DNA of 64,000 nt, taken from contig NZ_NWUW01000003.1 in assembly GCF_002746455.1 (NCBI RefSeq), positions 62,001 through 126,000 of the forward strand. Reading direction: 5' to 3'. A program made the translations under genes and the position numbers. The notes under the pieces were generated by a model. The model ran no database searches. It was not told the DNA's origin and saw nothing but the letters and a program-made list of their open reading frames with translations. This document shows positions 26,915 through 35,373 of the stretch, piece after piece (position 1 is the first letter of the stretch; each line of letters starts with the position of its first letter). This DNA comes from Bacillus fungorum. GTDB lineage: Bacteria > Bacillota > Bacilli > Bacillales > Bacillaceae_G.

Positions 26915-27679
26915 ATGAAGAATCTTGATGGGAAAGTAGCGTTAGTAACAGGGGCGAGTCGCGGTATTGGTCGTGCGATTGCGATGAGATTGGCAAACGA
27001 CGGTGCATTAGTTGCGATTCACTACGGCCGAAATAAAATAGCTGCAGATGAAACAATTAGTGAGATTGAATCTAATGGAGGAAAAGCGTTCTTAATTGAA
27101 GCTGATCTCAATTCAATTGATGGTGTCAAAAAGCTAGTAGAACAATTGAAGAATGAATTACAAATAAGAGTTGGTGCATCGGAGATTGATATTTTAGTAA
27201 ACAATGCAGGCATAGGTACACAAGGGACGATTGAAAATACGACAGAAGAAGTTTTTGATGAAATTATGTCTGTAAATATTAAAGCACCGTTCTTTTTAAT
27301 TCAGCAAACATTACCATTAATGCGAGCAGAGGGACGCATTATCAACATATCATCAGCAGAAGTACGACTTGGTTTTACAGGCTCAATTGCATACGGCTTA
27401 AGTAAAGGGGCATTAAATACGATGACACTTCCTCTAGCTAAGCACCTTGGAGAAAGAGGTATAACAGTGAATACAATTATGCCTGGATATACGAAGACAG
27501 ATATGAATGCGAAATTGCTAGATGATCCCAAAATACGAAATTTTGCTACGAATTCATCTGTGTTCGGACGAATAGGGCAAGTTGAAGATATTGCAGATGC
27601 AGTAGCATTCCTTGCTTCTTCTGATAGCGGCTGGATAACAGGGCAAATTTTAGATGTTTCTGGAGGGTTTTGCTTATAG
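26915..27679 (+). CDS. Short-chain dehydrogenase/reductase
   Basis: The product has 254 residues from ATG 26915; an earlier ATG at 26906 directly abuts AGGAAGG and is less likely. The cofactor motif is TGASRGIG near residue 12, NNAG is at about 92, and the catalytic Ser-Tyr-Lys triad is in NISSAEV and YGLSK. The dipeptide after GASRG and the acidic EADLN are compatible with NAD(P). It is a classical SDR, possibly an oxoacyl or sugar-type reductase; the substrate is unknown. It is likely regulated by the divergent Lrp gene. Confidence 0.85.
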   Translation: MKNLDGKVALVTGASRGIGRAIAMRLANDGALVAIHYGRNKIAADETISEIESNGGKAFLIEADLNSIDGVKKLVEQLKNELQIRVGASEIDILVNNAGIGTQGTIENTTEEVFDEIMSVNIKAPFFLIQQTLPLMRAEGRIINISSAEVRLGFTGSIAYGLSKGALNTMTLPLAKHLGERGITVNTIMPGYTKTDMNAKLLDDPKIRNFATNSSVFGRIGQVEDIADAVAFLASSDSGWITGQILDVSGGFCL

Positions 27680-27712
27680 GGGCACTACTCCATACCCATC
27701 AAGCTAACCAAG
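27678..27712. repeat. Solo IS231-type end after the SDR gene
   Basis: GGGGCACTACTCC followed by ATACCCATCAAGCTAACC, the left-end pattern seen elsewhere. It lies directly behind the SDR stop codon. Confidence 0.4.
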
Positions 27713-27718
27713 TAAATT

Positions 27719-27754
27719 ACTAGATATGAAACGATCCTTGTTTCATATCTAGTA
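27719..27754. terminator. Hairpin between convergent genes
   Basis: TACTAGATATGAAAC pairs perfectly with GTTTCATATCTAGTA around six bases. The flank is A/T-rich but without a clean T-run. Confidence 0.55.
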
Positions 27755-27894
27755 TTTATAGAAAGTTAGGGATGATAAAGAAGTCTATTAAAACGTGATT
27801 TTTTCGCTAGGCAACTTGAATAAGGGGGCTATTTTTAATTATTCGTAATCTAAAATAATCAAATTTTATTTTACAGTAACAATCAAAAGAACCT

Positions 27895-29721
27895 TCATAC
27901 TGTTACAGCTTGAGAAATCCATTGAGCAGTTAGTTCAGGAGATTCAACAGGAAACTGATGACCGTACTGAATATGTGTAATATCCAAGTGTTCAAACTGC
28001 TTTGGGACATGATAATCTTTGTCCAAAGCTCCCCATAGTATCTTAATTTTCCTCTTATCCCATGTCTCGGGATTTAACTGAATGGATTTTGATAAAGTTA
28101 AGCAAGACATGACCGTAGCGTTAGTTTTGCGTATACGGGGGGATTTTAAATCACGGACCACAGAATGAGCGTAATTACTCAATAACTGACTCGATGTTCT
28201 GAAGCTATTGGCTTGAAGTAGCTCTTTTTCCAAACGGGCGGGCCCCATATATTTTAGAACGAAACTTGTAATACGTCGAAATCTATATTTAGGTTGGATA
28301 GGATGCAGTACTGGCTGCAATAAAATGAGTTGTTTGATCAGTGAGGGCAGCCGTTCCATCACTTGAGCCGCGATCAATCCGCCAAATGAATGCCCCACTA
28401 ATATAACGGGTCTGTTCAACTCAGTGATCATAGTGGAAATGCTCTCTACATAGCCTTCTAGCACAGAAGGATTATGGTGATAAGGGGTACGCCCAAATCC
28501 AGGTAAATCTACGAACCAAGTATTTAAACTGCTTAAAAATTGTGAGAGGGGCAAAAGGGCATCGGCATTGCTGAACGTCCCATGAAGAAAAATAATAGGC
28601 GTTTCATTCCTATCTTTCTCTAGCGAAACTAAGTTAGCCCTTCTTCGTTGACTAAAATCTTTCTGCTCATTTTGATTCAGGCCTAAATGATTTAACCGAT
28701 AATCCAAATCACTAATGATAAAAGGGAGCGTGGACGGAACTACGAATGAATTTCTGCCGTTCCTTTGTTCTATTTCTAATTTACTGTAAACAGGGAATTC
28801 CGACTTAACAAGAAAACTCATGGATTCTTTAGGAATACCAAGCATCTTACCAGCACCCATTCTAAGCACATTTTTCAATAACGGAAGCGGTATAGTTCCT
28901 AACGGCTTTGTTGTCTGCAATTCGTGTGCCATGAGTTTGATTAAAGTTCGGATCGACGGACTCTCTTGCTTAGAATCTAAAAGATAGTAGGTATTGCTTG
29001 ATACCCCTTCTGTATTAGCAAGTTTTGAAATAAACGAAGCCACATGATCAATATGAACCATCGGTAACCAATAATCGTCGCCGCCTGGAACAAGCGGCAT
29101 AAGATTTCGCCTTACGGCATCGACTAAGATACTAAGGCCTCCAATCTGTTCTGTTTTCCCTGAGAAGGAGTCACCGACGATTACACTAGGATTAACAGTA
29201 GATAAGGGAATGCTCATGTTATGAAGAGATTTTCGTATATAAGAGTCGGCTAAAAACTTCATTTTTTCATAAGGCGGTTGATTGTCCAGTAAATGATCTA
29301 GATCCAACAATGCATTTTGTTCATGATAGGGACTCATAAAGCCTGCGACATGGATAAAATGCTTTAATTCTTTTGCAGCGTGGATATCCTGTGCTAGCCG
29401 AGCAAGGGATTTTGCAGGGGCGAGGAAAGACTGCTCAGCTTCACTGAGGTTCAACTCAATATTCATTGGACCTCCTGCATGAATAATTAGATCAGTTGCA
29501 AGTAATTGCTTGTAGCTGTCATCACTTAAACCTAATCGAGGCTGCGTTAGATCACCGATAACAGGAACAATGTTGTTCTGTTGATCGGGTGCCAGTTGAT
29601 TGATAATGGTAAGAAGACGATTTTTTTGACGTACAAGTGCATAAATCTGATGCTGAGAAGCTAACTCAGCGATTAAATGACGTCCAATATAACCAGTTCC
29701 GCCGGTCATGAAGATATTCAT
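27895..29721 (-). CDS. Fused extended SDR and alpha/beta-hydrolase protein
   Basis: The 608-residue protein has two enzyme domains. Residues 1 to about 355 are an extended SDR of the thioester-reductase/NAD_binding_4 type: GGTGYIGRHLIAEL binds the cofactor and YEKMK carries the Tyr-Lys pair. From about 380 comes an alpha/beta hydrolase. IIFLHGTFSNADALLPLS forms the oxyanion hole, GHSFGG holds the nucleophile Ser, an acid follows near LWGALDKDYH, and GHQFPVESP supplies the His. Fusion suggests a joined reduction/hydrolysis step on an acyl or terpene/sterol-like substrate; the substrate is unknown. AAAGGAG precedes the ATG. A 16-base AGTACT palindrome lies in its promoter. Confidence 0.85.
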   Translation of the reverse strand: MNIFMTGGTGYIGRHLIAELASQHQIYALVRQKNRLLTIINQLAPDQQNNIVPVIGDLTQPRLGLSDDSYKQLLATDLIIHAGGPMNIELNLSEAEQSFLAPAKSLARLAQDIHAAKELKHFIHVAGFMSPYHEQNALLDLDHLLDNQPPYEKMKFLADSYIRKSLHNMSIPLSTVNPSVIVGDSFSGKTEQIGGLSILVDAVRRNLMPLVPGGDDYWLPMVHIDHVASFISKLANTEGVSSNTYYLLDSKQESPSIRTLIKLMAHELQTTKPLGTIPLPLLKNVLRMGAGKMLGIPKESMSFLVKSEFPVYSKLEIEQRNGRNSFVVPSTLPFIISDLDYRLNHLGLNQNEQKDFSQRRRANLVSLEKDRNETPIIFLHGTFSNADALLPLSQFLSSLNTWFVDLPGFGRTPYHHNPSVLEGYVESISTMITELNRPVILVGHSFGGLIAAQVMERLPSLIKQLILLQPVLHPIQPKYRFRRITSFVLKYMGPARLEKELLQANSFRTSSQLLSNYAHSVVRDLKSPRIRKTNATVMSCLTLSKSIQLNPETWDKRKIKILWGALDKDYHVPKQFEHLDITHIQYGHQFPVESPELTAQWISQAVTV

Positions 29722-29748
29722 AATAAAAACACTCCTTTATTGTTTCAT

Positions 29749-29764
29749 AGTACTAATTAGTACT
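29749..29764. promoter_or_regulatory. TetR operator at the fusion-gene promoter
   Basis: AGTACTAATTAGTACT is a perfect 16-base palindrome between the two minus-strand genes. The same half-sites with the same spacing occur at the tetR promoter. Confidence 0.75.
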
Positions 29765-29780
29765 AATATATCTAAAAATA

Positions 29781-30365
29781 TTACTTTAGCATGGAAGCTA
29801 AAGTAGGAAATAAATTTTTGATCATATCTTGGCTGTTAGAAGCTTGAGCCAAGAAGAGAGCACCCTCAATAGAGGAGACAATCAACATAGCTGTTTGTTT
29901 AACGGGCAGCTCTTCCTTTAGTTCTTGTCGTGCAATCCCTTGGGCTAAAATCAATTCAACACCATGCAGCTGTTTTTCAAAAAAACTCTTGATTCTATCT
30001 CTAATTTCAACCGCGTCAATAGGCGTCTGTGTATACAGAGTCAGGAAAGGACAACCGCCAAGGTAGTTATTTTGTTCAATAGTATCGCTTAAAATGTGGA
30101 GTACCGCTTCTAATTTCTCCTGAACGGTGAGCTCAGTTTGAGACACAATATAATTAATTCGCTGCTCGTAATGTGCTATCAACTGATTAACAATAGCGAG
30201 CAGCAGCTCCTCCTTGCTCTTAAAATAATAATAAATGTTCGTTTTTGAAACTTTGCTATGTGCGACTATGTCGTCCATGCTTGTTGCCAGAAAACCTTTA
30301 GTAAGAAACAACGTAAAAGCGGATTGCAGAGCAATATCTTTATTAGTAAGTGTATTTTTTTTCAT
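29781..30365 (-). CDS. TetR-family regulator
   Basis: The product has 194 residues from ATG 30365. The helix-turn-helix is TSMDDIVAHSKVSKTNIYYY at about residues 28-47, followed by FKSKEELL. The rest is an all-helical ligand domain. The frame stays open to 30422, but that extension would translate through the promoter and operator, so the shorter start is preferred. It likely represses itself and the fused SDR/hydrolase gene just downstream through the shared AGTACT-N4-AGTACT sites. The inducer may be the enzyme's substrate. Confidence 0.85.
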   Translation of the reverse strand: MKKNTLTNKDIALQSAFTLFLTKGFLATSMDDIVAHSKVSKTNIYYYFKSKEELLLAIVNQLIAHYEQRINYIVSQTELTVQEKLEAVLHILSDTIEQNNYLGGCPFLTLYTQTPIDAVEIRDRIKSFFEKQLHGVELILAQGIARQELKEELPVKQTAMLIVSSIEGALFLAQASNSQDMIKNLFPTLASMLK

Positions 30366-30400
30366 ATTAGTACTATACAGTACTACAAATGGAGAGTCAA
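30365..30400 (-). promoter_or_regulatory. tetR promoter with operator, leaderless-type start
   Basis: On the minus strand TTGACT (30395-30400), 17 bases, TATAGT (30372-30377), then only six bases before ATG. The operator AGTACTATACAGTACT (30369-30384) covers the -10. No ribosome-binding site fits between -10 and ATG. Confidence 0.7.
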
Positions 30401-30537
30401 GGGAATGATTGATGAAATGCATAGGGGTTCGACCGAGATACGTGTAAAAATAGGTTATAGTCTTACTTTTATTTCCAGATGTGATTTATTGAACTTATAA
30501 ATATCATTTCATCTATTTTTATTAAGGAATTTGTTTA

Positions 30538-30640
30538 TTATGGGTACACCCCATTGCCATCAAGCTAAAATTTTATAGTACCCCCAAAACGAAAAAAACG
30601 ACTTTGTATTAAAGTTGCAAATAACTTTTGCTCTAAAGTA
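30538..30640. repeat. IS231-type left end with target-like GGG-N5-CCC
   Basis: GGGTACACCCC (the described IS231 target form) is followed by ATTGCCATCAAGCTAAAA, then TAGTACCCCCAAAACG and a poly-A/GACTTT tract shared with the mini-element at 34150. No transposase belongs to this end directly. Confidence 0.5.
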
Positions 30641-30715
30641 TTTTTCTTTTTTTAGTTGTTAGATGAGAATCATATATCTTAATAGGTTTTTTTGTATTAT
30701 AAAAAAATTCAGATA

Positions 30716-30744
30716 TTTACACAGGTACCAATAGGTGATATTAT
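30716..30744 (+). promoter_or_regulatory. Promoter of the T-box operon
   Basis: TTTACA (30716-30721), 17 bases, TATTAT (30739-30744). Confidence 0.65.
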
Positions 30745-30754
30745 ATAAAAAATA

Positions 30755-31040
30755 AATGCGATGAAGAGAAGAGTAAATAAAGTGAATTCTATACAGAGAA
30801 CCCTGGTAGCTGAAAAGGGGTTAGAATTTCTTTATTGAAGCAAGCCTCAGAGCAGCATGTCGGAACCTTTTAGGAGGAGGTGATGTGACGGGAGCTCCCG
30901 TTATAGAGCTAAGGTATAAGCATTTTTAAATGCCGTACCTGATAAGGTTAATATGGCGACATATTAATAAACTAGGGTGGCACCGCGATGATAAATCTCG
31001 TCCCTAAGACTTCAAGTCTTGGGGGTGGGATTTTTTATTT
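30755..31040 (+). promoter_or_regulatory. T-box riboswitch leader
   Basis: An AGTA motif at 30772-30775 opens stem I, with CAGAGAACC and GGTAGCTG distal elements. The hallmark AGGGTGGCACCGCG is at 30974-30987, and a terminator (TCCCTAAGACTT / AGTCTTGGGGGTGGGA plus T-run) ends near 31038. After stem I the specifier region reads GAAGCAAGCC. The GAA-N3-A rule gives GCA (Ala); a shift of one gives AGC (Ser). The UGGC of the T-box predicts a tRNA with G73, which favours Ser over Ala. Confidence 0.93.
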
Positions 31041-31088
31041 TGTTTTAAGTGTTGTATTCTATCTGATTATATTTTAGGAGGAATTCAA

Positions 31089-32348
31089 TTGAGTTTTAAA
31101 AAAACATTGGAAACTTGGCGGTATCCATCTATCTTATTGTTTAGTATTGGTGTTTCAAGTGTTGGAAGTTGGGTTTACTTTATTGCTCTAAACCTAATCG
31201 TTCTTAACATAACAGAATCGGCAATTGCTGTCTCTGGTTTATATATTATTAGGGCTTTATCAACATTGTTTACTAATATTTGGTCAGGAAGTCTTGTAGA
31301 TCGTTCAAATAAAAAATATCTCATGATAGCACTAGGTGTCTTTCAGACTGTGCTAATTGCATTATTACCTTTCTTCTCTTCTTTAGGGCTTATATATGCT
31401 ATGGTCTTTCTTATTACAATAGCGAGCTCTATGTACCACTCAACATCGGTAACTTATATTACAAAGTTAATACCAATAGGACAAAGAAAACGTTTCAACT
31501 CTTTACGTAGCCTACTTGATTCCGGAGCATTTTTGACTGGACCAGCAATAGCGGGAATGATGTTTACAATTGGTACACCTAATATGGCTATTTATATCAA
31601 TGCTGGAGCTTTATTTTTATCTGCATTAATTACAGTAGGAATGCCTAATGTTGAATCCTCTGCACAGTTAGAAAAAACATCAGATACAACAAAATTATCT
31701 CTTAGGTTATTAATAGATGATTGGAAGCTTGTTATTGGATTTAGCCGTAAGTTTCTATATGTGATGATAATATATCTTTTATTTAGTGCGATGGTAGTTA
31801 TGATGACAGCTACAGATTCGTTGGAAGCTGCTTTTGCAACTAGGATACTTTCTTTATCTGAAGGTGAATATGGAATTTTAGTCAGCATTGCTGGAGCAGG
31901 AGTATTGGTAGGTTCTTTATCTAATGCAATAATTAATGAAAAAATACCTACCTCATGGCTTATGGGTATGGGTTCCTTAATAACTGCAGTAGGTTATATG
32001 ATTTTTACATCTTCTAATACCTTTTTTATAGCATCTGTAGGGGTTTTTGTTTTATCATTTGCTACTGCTTTTTCTAATACCGGTTTTTACACATTTTATC
32101 AAAACAATATACCTGTTGATGTGATGGGCAGAGTTGTCAGTATTTACGGGTTTATTGAGGCTTTTTTAATTATTACAGTTACTGTAATCTTTGGTGTTTT
32201 TTCAGAGCTTATATCTATACGATTTGTTGTAGTTTCAGGAACATTTGTAATGTTTTTGATATCTATCATACTATTTATTTGCAGTGTTCAACCATCAAAA
32301 GCGAAATTCTATTCTAATTCAACTGAGCTTAAAGATTCGTTTCAATAA
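31089..32348 (+). CDS. T-box-controlled MFS transporter
   Basis: The 419-residue, 12-helix MFS protein is of the same broad MFS_3 type as the exporter at the left end. LYIIRALSTLFTNIWSGSLV and the loop DRSNKKYLM mark the first cytoplasmic motif. The start is TTG at 31089, seven bases after AGGAGG. Control by an uncharged-tRNA-sensing leader means it is made when one amino acid is scarce. Uptake of that amino acid or a peptide or precursor is the usual logic, although family members are mostly exporters. No partner gene follows before the terminator. Confidence 0.85.
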   Translation: MSFKKTLETWRYPSILLFSIGVSSVGSWVYFIALNLIVLNITESAIAVSGLYIIRALSTLFTNIWSGSLVDRSNKKYLMIALGVFQTVLIALLPFFSSLGLIYAMVFLITIASSMYHSTSVTYITKLIPIGQRKRFNSLRSLLDSGAFLTGPAIAGMMFTIGTPNMAIYINAGALFLSALITVGMPNVESSAQLEKTSDTTKLSLRLLIDDWKLVIGFSRKFLYVMIIYLLFSAMVVMMTATDSLEAAFATRILSLSEGEYGILVSIAGAGVLVGSLSNAIINEKIPTSWLMGMGSLITAVGYMIFTSSNTFFIASVGVFVLSFATAFSNTGFYTFYQNNIPVDVMGRVVSIYGFIEAFLIITVTVIFGVFSELISIRFVVVSGTFVMFLISIILFICSVQPSKAKFYSNSTELKDSFQ

Positions 32349-32389
32349 ATTCTTTTTTTAATAAATAAAATTAAATAATAGTGATGAAA

Positions 32390-32420
32390 TAAAAAGGATC
32401 TTTACTGAAAGATTCTTTTT
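32390..32420 (+). terminator. Terminator of the MFS gene
   Basis: AAAAAGGATCTTT pairs with AAAGATTCTTTTT (one mismatch) around ACTG. Confidence 0.75.
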
Positions 32421-32489
32421 ATTACCGATAACGAAGGTCATGTAAACATAGGTAAATAACAGAATTAATTATTAAACGGCTATATAAAG

Positions 32490-34139
32490 TATTGCTATAA
32501 AGCTAAAGTTTTGCACTATCCATAAAACTAAAAAGACGTTATCCTTTCTGTAGAATCATAGGAAAGGATGGCGTTTTTGTATGTTTATTTCTGTATCCGA
32601 TGAATTACAACTATTTGCTCAAGAAATTCAAAGTTTTTTATCCCAAAATACCTTACGAAATCTTGCTAGAGATGTTGGTTTTGTGCAACGAACTAGTAAG
32701 TACCAAGCAAAAGATTTAGTCGCTTTATGTATATGGATGAGTCAAAATGTAGCAATGACTTCTTTAGCCCAGTTAACTAGCTGTTTAGAAGCATCAACAG
32801 CAGTACTCATCAGTCCAGAGGGACTGAATCAACGATTTAATAAGGCGGCCGTCCAACTTTTCCAACATCTACTAGCCGGAATACTAAGCAAAAAATTGAC
32901 CTCGTCTATGTCAATTTCTTCTCCATACACTTCTGTTTTTAAGCGTATTCGTATTTTAGATTCAACTGCATTTCAACTCCCGGATGTCTTTTCATCGGTT
33001 TATCCAGGTGCAGGAGGATGCAGCCATACAGCAGGGATGAAAATTCAGCTTGAGTATGATCTATTAAGTGGACAGTTCCTACATATTCATACAGGTCCAG
33101 GTAAACAACATGATCGAACCTATGGCTCTCTGTGTGTCCCAACTGTGACAGCAAATGATTTATGTATCCGAGATTTAGGTTATTTTCATTTAAAAGACAT
33201 TCAATATATACAAGATAAAGAGGCATACTATATCTCTCGTATCAAGTCCAATACACGTATTTATCAAAAAAATCCTAACACGGATTATTTTCAAGACGGA
33301 AGAATTAAGAAAGGTACAGAGTATATACAGAGAGATATGGAGACGTTAATGAACTCCCTTCAACCAGGACAAACATATGAAATAGATAATGCTTATGTAG
33401 GAATGATTGATAAAGTGCCAGCTCGTGTAATTGTTCATCGATTAACAAAACACCAGCAACAAAAACGATTACAAGATCAAGCTGTAAGAGAAAAAAAGAA
33501 AGGAATGAGGTATTCTCCTCGTAGTAAACGACTCAGTGGTATCAATGTATATATGACAAACACCCCTACAGATATTGTCCCGATGGGACAGGTACATGAA
33601 TGGTATTCTTTACGTTGGCAAATCGAGATTTTATTTAAAACGTGGAAATCATTCTTTCAAATTCATCAATGTAAAAAGATAAAACCAGAACGATTGGAGT
33701 GCCATTTATATGGTCAATTGATTGCCATTCTACTCTGTTCTTCTATCATGTTTCAAATGCGCCAATTACTCCTCATGAAGAAAAAACGAGAACTTAGTGA
33801 GTATAAAGCAATATATATGATTAAAGATTATTTTCTTCTTCTATTCCAAACTATTCAAAAAGACACCCAAGAGCTATCAAAGGTGTTACTTCGCCTGTTC
33901 AATCTCCTACAGCAAAACGGACGGAAATCTCATCGGTATGAGAAGAAAACAGTCTTTGATATATTAGGTGTCGTTTACAATTGTACCCTGTCTGATAATC
34001 AAGCGGCCTAATTCAAAAAATGAAACCCGATAGGGTTTATTTCGCATGCAAATCTTTAAATTCCCTACACTTGGCCTTTAAAAAAAGAAACAAGCTCTAC
34101 TATAATTGAAGTTGTATTTTCTTAGCTTGATAGCGATGT
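32490..34139 (+). mobile_element. Complete IS231-like (IS4 family) element
   Basis: The size is about 1.65 kb, the usual length of IS231. The left end ATTGCTATAAAGCTAAAG and right end CTTAGCTTGATAGCGATG are imperfect inverted repeats. The single transposase gene is intact. The flanks (left ...TATATAAAGT, right TGGCAAGACCCC) show no direct repeat, so either the target duplication decayed or the surroundings were rearranged. Ends are placed by comparison with the two truncated copies. Confidence 0.75.
32581..34011 (+). CDS. IS4-family transposase
   Basis: The 476-residue protein matches the IS231 transposase length. The catalytic triad is of the DDE type: the first Asp is Asp127 in ILDSTAFQLP. 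The family signature Y-x2-R-x3-E-x6-K is YSLRWQIEILFKTWK, with Glu349 catalytic. GGAAAGGATGG upstream is the ribosome-binding site. The copy looks intact and could be active. The conserved upstream hairpin (ATCCTTTC...GAAAGGAT) may limit expression. Confidence 0.92.
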   Translation: MFISVSDELQLFAQEIQSFLSQNTLRNLARDVGFVQRTSKYQAKDLVALCIWMSQNVAMTSLAQLTSCLEASTAVLISPEGLNQRFNKAAVQLFQHLLAGILSKKLTSSMSISSPYTSVFKRIRILDSTAFQLPDVFSSVYPGAGGCSHTAGMKIQLEYDLLSGQFLHIHTGPGKQHDRTYGSLCVPTVTANDLCIRDLGYFHLKDIQYIQDKEAYYISRIKSNTRIYQKNPNTDYFQDGRIKKGTEYIQRDMETLMNSLQPGQTYEIDNAYVGMIDKVPARVIVHRLTKHQQQKRLQDQAVREKKKGMRYSPRSKRLSGINVYMTNTPTDIVPMGQVHEWYSLRWQIEILFKTWKSFFQIHQCKKIKPERLECHLYGQLIAILLCSSIMFQMRQLLLMKKKRELSEYKAIYMIKDYFLLLFQTIQKDTQELSKVLLRLFNLLQQNGRKSHRYEKKTVFDILGVVYNCTLSDNQAA

Positions 34140-34149
34140 GGCAAGACCC

Positions 34150-34266
34150 CATCGTCATCAAGCTAAGAAAAGCAAATACCCCAAAACGAAAAAATGAGAT
34201 TTTTTGTTACAAGTTAGTACAAAATTTTGTTCTGGGGTACTATAAAATTTTAGCTGGATGGGCATG
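34150..34266. repeat. 117-bp mini-element with IS231-type ends
   Basis: The left end CATCGTCATCAAGCTAAG and the right end TTTTAGCTGGATGGGCATG enclose no gene; inner GTACCCC/GGGGTAC-like motifs mirror each other. It starts 12 bases after the right end of the full element. It is likely a non-autonomous derivative mobilised by an IS231 transposase. Confidence 0.5.
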
Positions 34267-34415
34267 TGGTCCCATCCAAAGGGTACTCCGTTTCCTACTT
34301 GTTCAAAACAATCGGGCCATTTTGTGGAATAACACTTATTGAGCTAACTGGGGTTTAAGAAAGAATGTTATAATAAATTTTATTAGTTTACTGTTTTGCA
34401 TTGGAGGCACTTAAC

Positions 34416-34934
34416 TTGAAAATTAGAAAGATAAGTAAAGAAGATATAAAGGGCGTATCAAGAGTTTATGTTGATAGTTGGAGGACTACTTATCGTAGTG
34501 TAGTACCTGATGATTATCTGGACGAATTATCGTACGAAGATACAGAAAAAAGATGGATTGATTTTTTAAATAACGAAAATGAACCTTTTATTTATGTCGC
34601 GATTAATGATACGGGGAAAATTATAGGTTTTGCATCAGGTAAAAGTATTGATGAGAAGAATTTTGATGGAGAACTATATTCGCTTTATCTCTTACAGGAA
34701 TGTAGAGGATTAGGTGTTGGTAGGCAGCTTGTTTCAGCTATTGCTAAGCATTTTAAAGAAAAAGGTATTTATTCTATGATGGTTTGGGTAATGAAACAGA
34801 ATAAATCTGCACTTGGTTTTTATGAACGTATGGGAGGAGAAGAATATATTCATAGGACTAGTGAGTTTGGAGGAACAGTAGTAGAGGATGTTGCGTATGG
34901 TTGGAAAGATATCTCAGAATTATGTGTTGAGTAA
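34416..34934 (+). CDS. GNAT-family N-acetyltransferase
   Basis: The product has 172 residues from TTG 34416, nine bases after TGGAGG; an upstream TTG at 34401 overlaps that site and is rejected. Motif A is LYSLYLLQECRGLGVGRQLV (acetyl-CoA pyrophosphate loop R-G-x-G-V-G), followed by NKSALGFYERMGG. The N-terminus IRKISKEDIKGVSRVYVDSW is typical of small GNATs acting on amines of small molecules or protein N-termini. Substrate is unknown. Confidence 0.85.
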   Translation: MKIRKISKEDIKGVSRVYVDSWRTTYRSVVPDDYLDELSYEDTEKRWIDFLNNENEPFIYVAINDTGKIIGFASGKSIDEKNFDGELYSLYLLQECRGLGVGRQLVSAIAKHFKEKGIYSMMVWVMKQNKSALGFYERMGGEEYIHRTSEFGGTVVEDVAYGWKDISELCVE

Positions 34935-34999
34935 GAGTAACAAAGATTTACACGCGTGTACCTTGTTTATTAAAGGGCGCGATTGTGGAACATGAAGTA

Positions 35000-35050
35000 A
35001 AAGGGCGATACATATTAGACATGTCTAATATGTATCGCCCTTTATTTTTT
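35000..35050 (+). terminator. Terminator from a perfect 44-base palindrome
   Basis: AAAGGGCGATACATATTAGA and its exact complement meet with no loop (35000-35043), followed by ATTTTTT. The symmetry means it could also act on the minus strand or extrude as a cruciform. Confidence 0.85.
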
Positions 35051-35091
35051 ATGACTTTTTACAATTTAGGTCTTGATAACCATTCGCAGCA

Positions 35092-35373
35092 ATGCCTGAA
35101 CAGTTTGCGGTTATTTGTGAAATCATCAAAAAGAAAAATAAAGTAACTTGGTCGATCTTAACCACTGAAGAAAAAGAACTGATCGAGAACATGCTATTAT
35201 GTTCCTTATTATCTGAAGAAGAAATACTTATTACGTATTATGAAGACGATTATTTACTCACTAGCTATATGACTGTTGTTGATATTGATCCGTTAAATAG
35301 TGCTGTAGTATGTACAGATGCATTTTACAATAGACTCATACTGAAGTTTACAGATATTATTGATGTAAAATGA
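35092..35373 (+). CDS. YolD-like protein, possibly N-terminally shortened
   Basis: The 93-residue product ends like the YolD family: ILITYYEDDYLLTSYM, then VDIDPLNSAVV and LKFTDIIDVK. The typical YolD start (RDRGxxKWTxMMLPEHV) is not present and no ribosome-binding site precedes the ATG. The gene may therefore be a decayed copy. YolD proteins often accompany translesion polymerase genes, but none is nearby. Confidence 0.55.
   Translation: MPEQFAVICEIIKKKNKVTWSILTTEEKELIENMLLCSLLSEEEILITYYEDDYLLTSYMTVVDIDPLNSAVVCTDAFYNRLILKFTDIIDVK

Noticed and set aside
35000-35043. Perfect 44-base palindrome as a replication or recombination site
   Set aside because: Its position directly behind a gene and the following T-run make a terminator the simpler explanation.
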